Assembly (NCBI RefSeq): GCF_030247185.1
Contig: NC_080572.1
Coordinates: 11,363,007 to 11,427,006 of the forward strand
Direction: 5' to 3'
DNA: 64,000 bases
Source of the DNA: Malaya genurostris
Lineage: Eukaryota; Arthropoda; Insecta; Diptera; Culicidae
The translations under genes were made by a program, and so were the position numbers. Below, piece by piece: positions 1 through 9,453 of this stretch; position 1 is the stretch's first letter, and each line of letters begins with the position of its first letter. The notes beneath the pieces were generated by a model that did not search any database, was not told the DNA's origin, and was given only the letters and a program-made list of their open reading frames with translations.

Positions 1-964
1 TATGTCCGTATTTCACTTCCGACATAAGTTGAGTGCGCTCTTTCTCAAGTTTATCAGCAATCCGAAAGCATATCAGCCTCTCGGAAGCGATTTGTACCTG
101 TTGAATACGGTAGTTCAGCTACTGGAGGAGGAAGAACGCCACCTCGGATTTGCCGGCCATACCAACATTGGCCAGAAGCCTCGACCTGTGATACAGAACC
201 ATCTGAACCTGAATAATGGGGCGCCGAATGCGTTCAACTTTTCACCGAAAGATTTTAAGCATGGACCAGGTGGAGGTGGAAGCCATAACAACAATAATAA
301 TAACAACAACAATAACCACGGTGGCAAGAATCAGAATCGACATCAACAGCATCATCACGGTGGTGGTGGTGGTGGTGGAGGTGGTGTTGGTGGAGGCGGC
401 GTCGGAGGTGGTGGTGGCGGATGTGGTAAACAGCATAACAATAAAAAACTGGAAGGCAAAACAAGATATTTTGTTGTGCATGCGGCATCCGTTCAACAGG
501 TCCAGTTGGCAGCAGACAGCCCGGACAGTTGGAGTTTTACCGCGTCACTTCAGCCCAAGCTGACCAAGTTGTTGAAGGTAAGTGACTGGCTCGATTTGTT
601 CTTATTAAAATACGCTCGTTTCTTATCACTCTTTTTTTTTCGAACAGAAATCGTCCAATCTCAGCATTATCCTGTTTTTCCACATATCACAGAGCAGGTG
701 CTTCTACGGAGCAGGACGGCTCACGTTGGTGACAAACCAAACAAATCTAAACATCTTTTCAAAAAGCACAGTCTCGTTTGAAACGTTGAGGTAATACGCC
801 GGTATACCAGGAGTTTCTCTCCAGGAGTTTAACCTTCATTTTTTTCGTTTCGTTTCAGCAACTTTGAGAAGAGCTTCCTGCGGGGCAGAGTTTTGGAGCA
901 ATACCTCGACGGCGAGGAATTGTCCCCACTTTCGGGACACGAATTGTTAGAGTATTTGAAGTAA
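1..964 (+). CDS. 3' end of a YTHDC2/Bgcn-like DEAH helicase with divergent YTH-like domain (partial)
   Basis: Three exons are visible: up to 577 (donor GTAAGT), 648-790 and 859-964, joined in frame to give 274 C-terminal residues; the 5' part lies outside the window. Residues 1-50 (KLSALFLKFI, LLNTVVQLLEEEERHLGF) match the end of the OB/C-terminal region of DEAH RNA helicases of the YTHDC2/DHX36 group. Residues 51-150 are a low-complexity linker with a run of ten Asn and long Gly runs. From about residue 152 (KTRYFVVHAAS) to the C-terminus (DGEELSPLSGHELLEYL) the pattern follows a YTH domain of YTHDC2 type, including the final strand/helix. YTHDC2 and Drosophila Bgcn act in the germline mitosis-to-meiosis or differentiation switch. 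Only one Trp (in DSWSF) remains and none occurs in exons 2-3, so m6A binding is doubtful. Family call fairly sure; exact orthology is inference. Confidence 0.72.
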
Positions 965-1085
965 TGTTTGAATATCGGAATCCAGTTGCAATGATATTCA
1001 GTAAGCAAACAGTTACACACACCGACACGTACACTCTCACACATAAACATATACACTTAAATACACTCTCAATACGGAAAAGTAA

Positions 1086-1091
1086 AATAAA
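1086..1091 (+). terminator. Poly(A) signal AATAAA of the helicase gene (first)
   Basis: AATAAA lies 122 nt after the stop codon of the YTHDC2/Bgcn-like gene, in an AT-rich 3' UTR. A second one follows at 1234-1239; which is used cannot be told. Confidence 0.5.
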
Positions 1092-1233
1092 GAAGAAAAA
1101 CAACAGAAACATTCTCACTATTACCGAAGTATAAAAGAGGAAGAATGGAAAACGAAACACGTGGTCATTTTCTCTTAACCTAGTTTACGAATTATATTGT
1201 ATCTTACGTCGAAGAAGTTTGGTCAAGCAGTTG

Positions 1234-1239
1234 AATAAA
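1234..1239 (+). terminator. Poly(A) signal AATAAA of the helicase gene (second)
   Basis: Second AATAAA, 270 nt downstream of the stop, before the next gene starts at 1865. Confidence 0.45.
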
Positions 1240-1864
1240 CTTTGAAAGTACCGCGCGTAACCCATTTAAGACACGATACCTACAATTCTAAACGGAAGCA
1301 AACAAATGCTACTAACATTGATAAAACAGCAAACAGACAGAAATGTATCATTTAATTTAAATTAAATTGTAAAAGTGAATTAAAGCTGAAAACTTTTAAA
1401 GTTATCAATGTGAGCAAAATAACATGTTGAATGAGGTTGTTTTTTTTTCAATGAGAAATCCTTAGCATAAAAATTCTTTGGACGGGTTTCGGTAATGTCC
1501 AATGCATTGATTTTATTTTGACACTCCAGCACGTGCGCAAGGAAGAGAGATAGACAGAGAGCGTGCTCATGATAGTTCTATAATCTCGCACTCTCTGTTT
1601 TCATATTTGGGGTGCATCCATAACCGACGTCATCAAGTGGATGAACATTAGAAGAATTTGATATGCGTGTTGCTTTTATTTTTATTTTTCAAATAATTGA
1701 GTATCAAAGCGAGGAATAATTGAACAACTGGAATGTAGCGTAATTTATGATGATCATATACAAGTGAGAGAGATTCAAGCAGAACCAAAACAGATCGATT
1801 GCATAAACATCTGAGGTCATACAGCACACTCGATTTTAAGTAATTCTAGTTGATCTCAATCAGG
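1240..1864. other. Intergenic spacer between helicase and NDK6 genes
   Basis: About 600 bp between two + strand genes; must hold the NDK6 promoter. No clear TATA box. No coding potential or repeat recognised. Confidence 0.4.
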
Positions 1865-2894
1865 ATGAGTGCATTTACGTTGGCCATTTTCAAGCCACAT
1901 CTGTTGAAGAATCCTGTAGCTTATGGAGCTGTCGAAAAACTGATCGAAACAAGCGGCATACGAATAGTGACTAGAAAACAACTGCAGCTGAGTGAACCAC
2001 AGGCACAACAATTCTATCGGGATCACGAAGGAAAATTCTTTCACCGGCGGCTGATTGCGCTGATGACCAGGTTTGAATTGATTGCATTTGGTTTCAGTTC
2101 CTTTCCGAATGGTTAGAATTTCGTTTCAGTGGTCCACTGGAAGTTCTAATACTGACCGGAGAGAATGTGATAACTCGATGGAGGGAACTCATGGGCCCGA
2201 CGAAGGTTTTGAAAGCAGTGTACTCACATCCGGATTGTGTTCGAAGTTTATTTGGACTTTCTGATACCAGGAATGCTAGCCATGGTTCCGGTAAGTCAAC
2301 AAATTCATAACTAATTTTGAACTCGAAATTTTACGTTTAAATGAAAAGTTTATCCATTCAACAAGTGTTTTCTAAATCATTACCGTGGGAGGACCGTGTA
2401 AAATTGAAATTACCCCTATTCTGGATTTCGATCGAATCGGATTTTTTTTCTCAATAGAATGTGAAAAGTTGCATTCTCTAATTCTATTGACTGATACTTT
2501 TGTATGGGAAGCTCGAAGTGAATCGTAAAATTTCGCATTCGATCGAAATAATCCGATTCGATCGAAATACAGAATAAGGGTGAATATCAAATGCTATTCG
2601 ATGTAGTACTTTTTCGATAGAGTATAGTCTGTCACAAAAGTTTGAAAGATTATGGAAGTAATCTAATGTTTTGTTCTGAAGGACACTCACAGTCTCTGTT
2701 TGTTTGCAGATTGCTGCCGTTCCTGCATTCAAATTTTAGCAAGTAATAAATACCGCTTCAATCATGTACAATTTACTAATTTATTTTACGATGATCGTAT
2801 GTCTCTAGCAGCAATTCAACTTATCAGCACGGACGCACATCTCTCACCCGATAAGTTGAGAATTATATGGGGTCGAAAAATTGAAGAGGAATAG
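1865..2894 (+). CDS. nmdyn-D6: Nucleoside diphosphate kinase 6 (nmdyn-D6/NME6 type), three exons
   Basis: Exons 1865-2070, 2130-2290 and 2710-2894 (206+161+185 nt) join in frame to 183 aa, about the size of human NME6. ATG 1865 is chosen because MSAFTLAIFKPHLLKNPVAY aligns with the NDK N-terminus; the upstream in-frame codons have no ATG. NDK landmarks: the substrate-site Lys in IFKPH, GKFFHRRLIAL, SGPLEVLILTGENVI, WRELMGPTK, and the phospho-accepting active-site His in NASHGSD. NDKs move the gamma-phosphate between nucleoside triphosphates and diphosphates through that phosphohistidine; group II members such as NME6 are mitochondrion-associated and often weakly active. The C-terminal exon (DCCRSCIQILASNKYRF...) is divergent but follows the usual GSD, S and F positions; it is the least certain part. 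Intron 2 carries a MITE. Confidence 0.85.
2411..2583. mobile_element. MITE with long inverted ends in NDK6 intron 2
   Basis: Left end TACCCCTATTCTGGATTTCG and right end CGAAATACAGAATAAGGGTG are inverted repeats extending over roughly 33 bp through the GATCGAATCGGATT / AATCCGATTCGATC segments. No coding capacity. A longer relative with the same termini is at 58559-58953. Confidence 0.65.
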
Positions 2895-3442
2895 GAATAC
2901 TAGTAGTAGCAGAATGTAAGGGTGCGGGTGAGCAAGGACATGATTACCCTACCGTAGGTAGAATTGAATATCTGTCGCAGGTGTCTGTTATCAGAAGAAG
3001 CGAACAACAAAGAAACCTTCACGATGGAACTCTGGCGAGATAGAGCGTTGGTGCAACAATTGTTTCGGAAGAGCAAATTAGAAGTATGACTCGGAATAAC
3101 CGACAACAATGTAGATGACGAAATAAGGGTATTGAAAGTTCGACACATGGAACTGCAAATCGCTTGGCTTCGTAGGGTGCGATCGAATAATGCATAACAT
3201 GCTGCAAAATCGCAACTTCGGTGTTGTTGCACGACAAGATCTTTGTGGCACATAAAATGTTCTAGGAGCTGGCTTCATAGTTTATTTGTTAAAATAATTC
3301 ATCTGACAAATAATTATTAACACGAAGTATAAACGGTCAATTTATAAGAAAGAAACACTTTACAATGTCTGCTTAAACTCATACGATGGTTCTCTAAATT
3401 CGAATTGCTGAACTTTCGAAAACGCTCTAATACATCCTGTTA
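2895..3442. other. Spacer between NDK6 and the first ITmD37E element
   Basis: Presumed NDK6 3' UTR and flank. No clean AATAAA, no repeat and no coding segment recognised. Confidence 0.35.
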
Positions 3443-4167
3443 AAGACTTTTCCAGAAAGTATGGACGCAACCAAAAACCGCTACCATTTCGCAATGGTTC
3501 AGAATCTGTCAATTTTTATGGCTGCGTCCTGTTGTTTACACTCTTCTCTAACCACTTGTGCAGTTGTTCATTCGTTTTCATTAGTTTGTTTCGAAATGCG
3601 TGGACTTTTAGCAGAACAACGTCGAAAAATTGTGTACAAATGGTGCACAGAACGCGGACTGTCACTGAGAAAGATAACAAAAATGGAAGGAGTAAGTGAA
3701 AATGCCGTGCGAAATGCAATTCGGAAGTTCGGTGAAGATAACACCTTTGAGGATAAACCGAAAACGGGTCGAAAAACAGGTCCTGCTAACCCTCAGTTGG
3801 ATAAACGTATACTGAAGGCGTTCGAGCAAAAGAAGGAGGTTTCAGTTCGGGATGTGGCCAAGAAAGTGGGCACTTCGAAGTCAAATGTTCTTCGTGCTAA
3901 AGAACGTTTGAATCTTCGAGCTTATAAGAAGCAGAAACAACCAAAACGTAGTTCGAAACAAGAAGCATCGATCAGGCCGAGGGTTCGAAAGCTGTACAAT
4001 TCGATTCTTACTGGAAATTTGAACTGCATAATCATGGACGACGAAACCTACGTGAAACTCGATTACAAATCCTTACCGGGATCACAATATTATACGGTGC
4101 AAGAAGGGCAAGTGTTAAACCAGTCCGAGACATCGATTGAAGTCGAAAAATTTGGTAAGAAAGCTAT

Positions 4168-7100
4168 TTTTTTTTTTCATAAATACGTTTATTTCTTAAG
4201 GCAGTTTACATAAGTTTTTCTTCGCCGTAGCATCACTTTTACATAATATTCTTATCCTAATTTAATTCTAACATAGTCACAACGTTTTGCATTTATTGAA
4301 ACATATTCTCTTATTACTTAAATATCATCTTAGGTAACTCGTCATTAATTATGAAATCTACTCGGAAATATTATTTGAACCAAACGATTAACTTCTATAA
4401 ATTATAAAATAAGCTGTTATTTTCAGACATTTTGTTAATAATTTCATAAACTGTTTCGAGTTTGTTTGTATCATTACATTATTTTTATTCTAATTTAGCT
4501 ATTGGTTAAACTCATGGACGCAGCTGGGATCAGAACTAAGTCTTGAAAGGGGCCTTTATTAAATTGAAACTCCAGTTTTCTTTATGAAATGATAAATAAG
4601 TTTCATGTATGAAAGGTCACGACAAGCAAGAATGTCTCGAACTGGGATATTGGATAGTCTACCTTGGGTACGCAAAGAATTTATTAGTTGAGATCTGACA
4701 TCACGATACTCCACGCATGTCCAAACGACATGGTCAATATCTCGATAACCTTCGCCACAAGCACAATGATTAGTCTCGGAGAGCCCAATTCGAAGGAGAT
4801 GTGCATCTAACGTGTAGTGATTGGACATGAGTCTAGACATCACACGAATGAAATCTCTACTCACATCCAGTCCCCTGAACCATGCCTTTGTCGATATTTT
4901 CGGAATAATTGAGTGCATCCACCGACCCAGATCATTTTTATCCCAAGAAGCTTGCCAGCTGGCAAGTGTTCTTTGGCGAGACGAGCTATAGAATTCGTTG
5001 AAAGCAATTGGTCTCTCATAAATTTCACCCTCAATAGCACCACGTTTGGCTAAAATATCGGCTCTTTCATTGCCAGGAATGGAGCAATGAGCCGGGACCC
5101 AGACTATAGTGATTAGATAATTATTGTTCAATATGTCGTTCAGGCACTGTTTTATTTTGCCCAGGAAAAACGGTTCAGTCTTGCCAGTCATGTTTGAGCG
5201 AATGGCTTCAATTGCACTCAGACTATCTGTGAAGAGGAAATAATGGTTTGGAATTAATGTGACGATTACACTCAAACTATATTGAACTGCTGCTAGCTCT
5301 GCTATATAAACAGATGCAGGTTCTTGAAGCCTAAATGAGGCCGAAACATTATTGTTGAACATACCAAACCCTGTCGCTTCTTCAATTCGCGATCCGTCCG
5401 TGTAAAACATTTTCTCAGAGTCAATATGCCTGAACTTACTTGAAAATATTTTTGGGATTTCCGTCGAACGTAGATGATCCGGGATTCCACGCACTTCGCG
5501 CTGCATGGATGTATCGAAAAATAAAGTTGAGTCAGGGACATTTAGGAGGCTGACACGGATAGGAATATATCTTGAAGGGTTGATTTCCTGTGACATATGG
5601 TTAAAATATACTGTCATGAATTTTGTTTGAGATCGAAGCTCGACTAGTCGTTCGAAATTATTAATTACCATGGGATTCAGCACCTCACATCTTATTAGCA
5701 GGCGTGATGAAAGCTCCCAAAATCGATCTTTTAATGGAAGAACTCCCGCCAGAACTTCAAGACTCATTGTATGTGTCGAATGCATGCACCCTAAAGCAAT
5801 TCGCAAACAACGATACTGAATTCGCTCCAGTTTGATAATATGAGAGTTTGCAGCGGAACGAAAGCAAACGCATCCATATTCCATCACTGAAAGTATCGTT
5901 GTCTGATACAATTTTATTAGATCTTCCGGATGAGCACCCCACCAAGATCCTGTTATTGTTCGAAGAAAATTTACTCTTTGTTGGCATTTTGTTATCAGAA
6001 ACCTAATGTGTCCTCCCCACGTGCATTTGGAATCGAACCACACCCCGAGGTATTTAAAAGTTAAAACCTGTTGGATCATTCTTCCCATCATATGGAGCTG
6101 AAGCTGCGCGGGATCATGCTTTCTTGAAAAGACGACTAACTCTGTTTTCTCCGCAGAGAATTCGATACCAAGATGAACAGCCCAATCGGACAAGTTATCT
6201 AAGGTATCTTGCAATGGTTTATGCAGATCAATAGCTTTGGGTCCAGTAACTGAAACCACACCATCATCTGCCAATTGTCTTAGTGTACATGGGGTTACTA
6301 GACAGCTGTCAATGTCATTTACGTAAAAATTATAGAGGAGCGGACTGAGGCATGAGCCTTGCGGGAGACCCATGTAACTATTTCTGAGTGTTGCCAAATC
6401 GCCATGTGAAAAATGCATGTGTTTCTCTGACAAAAGGTTGTGCAAATAATTATTTATAACCGCTGGGAGTCCATTTTGGTGAAGCTTGTCTGAAAGAACA
6501 TCAATGGAAACTGAATCAAATGCTCCTTTAATGTCTAAAAATACAGATGCCATTTGTTGCTTTTGAGCGAAGGCAATTTGGATGTCAGACGAAAGTAATG
6601 CAAGGCAATCATTCGTCCCTTTATTTTTACGGAAGCCAAACTGAGTATCTGACAACAAACCGTTCGTCTCGACCCAAGTGTCGAGACGTCGTAGAATAAT
6701 TTTTTCGAACAATTTTCTGATGCAGGACAACATCGCAATGGGTCTATATGAGTTGTGATTGGAAGCTGGTTTCCCCGGTTTTTGAATGGCGATAACTTTC
6801 ACTTGTCTCCAGTCAGGTGGAACAATATTTTGCTCAAGAAACTTGTTGAACAATTCCAACAAACGTCTTTTTGCGAGGTTGGGCAGATTCTTCACCAAGT
6901 TGAATTTAATTCTGTCCAACCCTGGAGCGTTATTGTTACAAGACGAGAGTGCTATAGAAAATTCCATCATTGAAAATGGATTATTAATAAAACCATTATT
7001 TGGAGGAGATTCCCGTATAATGCTCTGCGTAGGAACAGAATCTGGGCAAACTTTCCTAGCAAAGTCAAATATCCATCGGTTCGAGTATTCATCACTCTCA

Positions 7101-8347
7101 TTGCCCACGGTACGATTCCTCATTCGTCTGGCCGTGTTCCAAAGAGTGCTCATTGAGGTATCTCTTGACAAACCTTCGACAAAATGTCTCCAATAGCTAC
7201 ATTTTTTGGCTCGAAGTATGCTCTTGTACTTGGTTTCTAAAACCATAAGTTTTTCAAAATTCTGAGGAGTTCCTCCTCCCCGTTTTAGAAACGTCTTGCA
7301 AGCATTTTGTTTTGCGAGTTTAGCCTCTGAGCACTCTTTGTCCCACCAGGGGTTGGGAGGCCTTCTGTTAGTCGTTGGCCCAGGAAAGCGTTTAGTTTGG
7401 GATTGTTCTGCTGCCTCCAGAATCGAACAAATGAGGAAGTCATATTCTTCAAGTGGAGGGAGCTCTTCCATTGAATTCAAAATACTAGAGATTCTACTTT
7501 GGTATTTAATCCAGTCGATATTTTTTGTCAAATCATATGGAATACTAGCGGAAGTAGCAATGCAATTGCTACTGCTAATTGAGATGATGATTGGTAAATG
7601 ATCGCTACCGTGTAAATCAGGCAGTATTTTCCAGGTGCAATCTAGTCGAATTGATGTTGAGCAAAGAGATAGATCTAATGCACTTGGGCGTGCTGGAGGT
7701 CTTGGGATCCGTGTCATGCTACCCATATTTAATACCGTCATGCTAAAATTGTCACAAATGTTTTGTATTAAAGATGATCTGCTATCATTGTAAACGGAAC
7801 CCCACATAATACCGTGCGAATTTAAATCCCCCAGAATCAATCGTGGTGCAGGAAGGGCTTCAACCATTTCATTAAGCTGTTGCTGTCCAACTTGTGCTTT
7901 TGGAGGAATATAAACCGAAGCTATGCAAATATCTTTGCCTTTAATGTTTATTTGGCAAGCAACAACTTCTATACTAGAAGTTGAAGGGATGTTTAATCTA
8001 TAAAAGGAATAGCATTTCTTAATTCCCAAAAGCACTCCACCATACGGAGAGTCTCTATCGAGACGTATAATGTTAAAATCATTAAAATTTATAGCTATGT
8101 TTGAAGTAAGCCATGTTTCGCATAAAGCAAATACATCACATTTTTGACTATGCAATAATATTTTAAATGAATCAAGTTTTGGCATGATGCTTCGACAATT
8201 CCACTGCAGGACAGTGATTGTATCATTTGCGACGGGTGATAAATTATCCATCAAAAGATACAAAACCTGAGACAATTGGCCATTGAGCTGATAACTGCTT
8301 CAAAAAGGTTCTAGCTATTGGAAGGAATGCCATTATGAGGGTCTTTA
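4168..8347 (-). mobile_element. I-like non-LTR retrotransposon, 5'-truncated, nested in ITmD37E
   Basis: An 11-bp target-site duplication (AAGAAAGCTAT) lies at 4157-4167 and 8348-8358. On the - strand the element ends in an A-run (T-run from 4168) after a ~390-nt 3' UTR, as expected of target-primed reverse transcription. It contains a complete ORF2. The first ~96 nt carry an open frame (ATGGCATTCC...) that ends overlapping the ORF2 start, which looks like the C-terminus of a lost ORF1; the copy is therefore probably truncated within ORF1. Confidence 0.85.
4559..8251 (-). CDS. Retrotransposon ORF2: endonuclease, reverse transcriptase, RNase H
   Basis: Uninterrupted 1,230-aa frame; ATG 8251 (MDNLSPVAND) is the first ATG. 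Domains in order: APE-type endonuclease (about 1-240; LQWNCRS, CDVFALCETW, LILGDLNSHG, GSDHLPI), reverse transcriptase (about 430-740; RPIAMLSCIRKLFEKII, FLDIKGAFDSV, GLPQGSCLSPLLYNF, catalytic QLADDG), RNase H (about 950-1080; FYTDGSRIEEATG, YIAELAAVQ, LFTDSLSAI, HCSIPGNERADILAK) and a C-terminal Cys/His cluster (HCACGEGYRDIDHVVWTC). EN-RT-RNH order fits the I/Loa/Outcast group; I favour an I-like clade but cannot place it exactly. All catalytic residues I can check are present, so this protein may have been active recently. Confidence 0.88.
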   Translation of the reverse strand: MDNLSPVANDTITVLQWNCRSIMPKLDSFKILLHSQKCDVFALCETWLTSNIAINFNDFNIIRLDRDSPYGGVLLGIKKCYSFYRLNIPSTSSIEVVACQINIKGKDICIASVYIPPKAQVGQQQLNEMVEALPAPRLILGDLNSHGIMWGSVYNDSRSSLIQNICDNFSMTVLNMGSMTRIPRPPARPSALDLSLCSTSIRLDCTWKILPDLHGSDHLPIIISISSSNCIATSASIPYDLTKNIDWIKYQSRISSILNSMEELPPLEEYDFLICSILEAAEQSQTKRFPGPTTNRRPPNPWWDKECSEAKLAKQNACKTFLKRGGGTPQNFEKLMVLETKYKSILRAKKCSYWRHFVEGLSRDTSMSTLWNTARRMRNRTVGNESDEYSNRWIFDFARKVCPDSVPTQSIIRESPPNNGFINNPFSMMEFSIALSSCNNNAPGLDRIKFNLVKNLPNLAKRRLLELFNKFLEQNIVPPDWRQVKVIAIQKPGKPASNHNSYRPIAMLSCIRKLFEKIILRRLDTWVETNGLLSDTQFGFRKNKGTNDCLALLSSDIQIAFAQKQQMASVFLDIKGAFDSVSIDVLSDKLHQNGLPAVINNYLHNLLSEKHMHFSHGDLATLRNSYMGLPQGSCLSPLLYNFYVNDIDSCLVTPCTLRQLADDGVVSVTGPKAIDLHKPLQDTLDNLSDWAVHLGIEFSAEKTELVVFSRKHDPAQLQLHMMGRMIQQVLTFKYLGVWFDSKCTWGGHIRFLITKCQQRVNFLRTITGSWWGAHPEDLIKLYQTTILSVMEYGCVCFRSAANSHIIKLERIQYRCLRIALGCMHSTHTMSLEVLAGVLPLKDRFWELSSRLLIRCEVLNPMVINNFERLVELRSQTKFMTVYFNHMSQEINPSRYIPIRVSLLNVPDSTLFFDTSMQREVRGIPDHLRSTEIPKIFSSKFRHIDSEKMFYTDGSRIEEATGFGMFNNNVSASFRLQEPASVYIAELAAVQYSLSVIVTLIPNHYFLFTDSLSAIEAIRSNMTGKTEPFFLGKIKQCLNDILNNNYLITIVWVPAHCSIPGNERADILAKRGAIEGEIYERPIAFNEFYSSSRQRTLASWQASWDKNDLGRWMHSIIPKISTKAWFRGLDVSRDFIRVMSRLMSNHYTLDAHLLRIGLSETNHCACGEGYRDIDHVVWTCVEYRDVRSQLINSLRTQGRLSNIPVRDILACRDLSYMKLIYHFIKKTGVSI

Positions 8348-8931
8348 AAGAAAGCTATGGTCTGGCAAGCAATTTGTAGCTGCGGTAAGATTTCGAAACC
8401 CTTCATCACCACTGCTTTATTGAACAGCGAAATATACATCAAGGAATGTTTACAAAAACGACTTTTACCCATGATTCGAAACCACAAGGATCCTGTTGTC
8501 TTCTGGCCTGATCTTGCTTCTTGCCACTACTCGAAATCAACGGTAGAATGGTATACTACCAAAAATGTCACTTTCGTCCCAAAAGACATGAATCCACCAA
8601 ATTGCCCACAACTTCGATCAATTGAGGAATTTTGGGCATTAACGAAGGCACATCTTAGAAAACATGTCTCGGCAGCCGAAACCATCAGTTCGAAAAAGAT
8701 TGGAAAAAAGTGTCAAAACTTGTCGTCAAGAAGTCTGTATGGAATTTAATGAGGAACGTTCGCAAGAAGGTGCGCCAGCTAGTCTACAATGGCTAAGTAG
8801 CAAATGTTGAGAATAATATTCTGTTGTTGTAGTCTAATATTATCAGTATATCGAATAAAATTTGAATATCTAACACTTGTGAATTATTTACAGCGAAATC
8901 AAAATGCGCCCATACATTCTGGGACAGTCTT

Positions 8932-9453
8932 TATTGGTTTATGGAGTCCGAATGTAGTACGATGGAACCTAGGTTGAAGTAGTCGAGTGTAGAGATCGTT
9001 GAGAAGCATGGGCGTCGAATACAAATAAGATCTTTTGAGGGTCAATATTGCCGTCGATTACTTCAGCAATAAGTTGCACACTTGTTGCATCTTTCCACTT
9101 CGCTCTTGTGTTTCCAGACTAATCAGGCGAGAATGCTCAGAATACGGTGGTGGATCCATTGGATTCCATCAGGGGAGTTCCCGCAAATCGAATCGAATAA
9201 ATCTCTTCTGTACAGGTTCTATCCGCGAATCCCAAAGTAGTTGCTAAAGACTCCAAATAAGTTTAGCATCCAACAAAACGACGAGATCACTGACAAGTTC
9301 GACTGTATCAAGTGTTTGTTGCTCGAATTTGATAGTCGAATATTATAATTTGACATTACACGGTACTGATGTTAGATGTTAGTTGCAATCACTCAAATTT
9401 TTGGTTGCAAACTAGTCATAAATAAGCTAGCGTAACAAAAATTGTTACTTGGG
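8932..9453. other. Spacer, no recognised feature
   Basis: About 520 bp between two transposons; nothing recognised. Confidence 0.3.

Larger units (their letters stand above)
3596..8806 (+). pseudogene. ITmD37E transposase interrupted by a retrotransposon
   Basis: The left half runs from ATG 3596 (MRGLLAEQRRKIVYKWCTER) to the insertion at 4167; the right half resumes at 8359 (VWQAICSCGK...). The frame is continuous across the insertion point. N-terminal part: helix-turn-helix DNA-binding region with KTGRKTG linker. Catalytic Asp in IMDDETYVK, second Asp in FWPDLASCHYS, Glu in LRSIEEFW, 37 residues after the second Asp. Near 8685 the frame shifts by one; the other frame carries the expected C-terminus (FEKDWKKVSKLV... 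ending VRQLVYNG at about 8806). Family length about 340 aa. Dead because of the insertion and the shift. An earlier in-frame ATG at 3461 falls inside the terminal repeat and is unlikely to be the start. Confidence 0.8.
3443..8931 (+). mobile_element. ITmD37E (Tc1/mariner, DD37E) transposon, split by a nested non-LTR retrotransposon
   Basis: Imperfect terminal inverted repeats of about 26 bp (left starts AAGACTTTTCCAGAAAGTAT, right, read inverted, AAGACTGTCCCAGAATGTAT) flanked by TA at 3441-3442 and 8932-8933. Subtracting the 4,180-bp insertion and one 11-bp target duplication leaves about 1.3 kb, the same as the copy at 40898-42195. The interior codes for one transposase with a D, D, E triad whose last two members are separated by 37 residues, the defining ITmD37E spacing. 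Confidence 0.85.

Noticed and set aside
4861..7601. Several additional open frames on both strands
   Set aside because: All are shadows of the retrotransposon ORF2.
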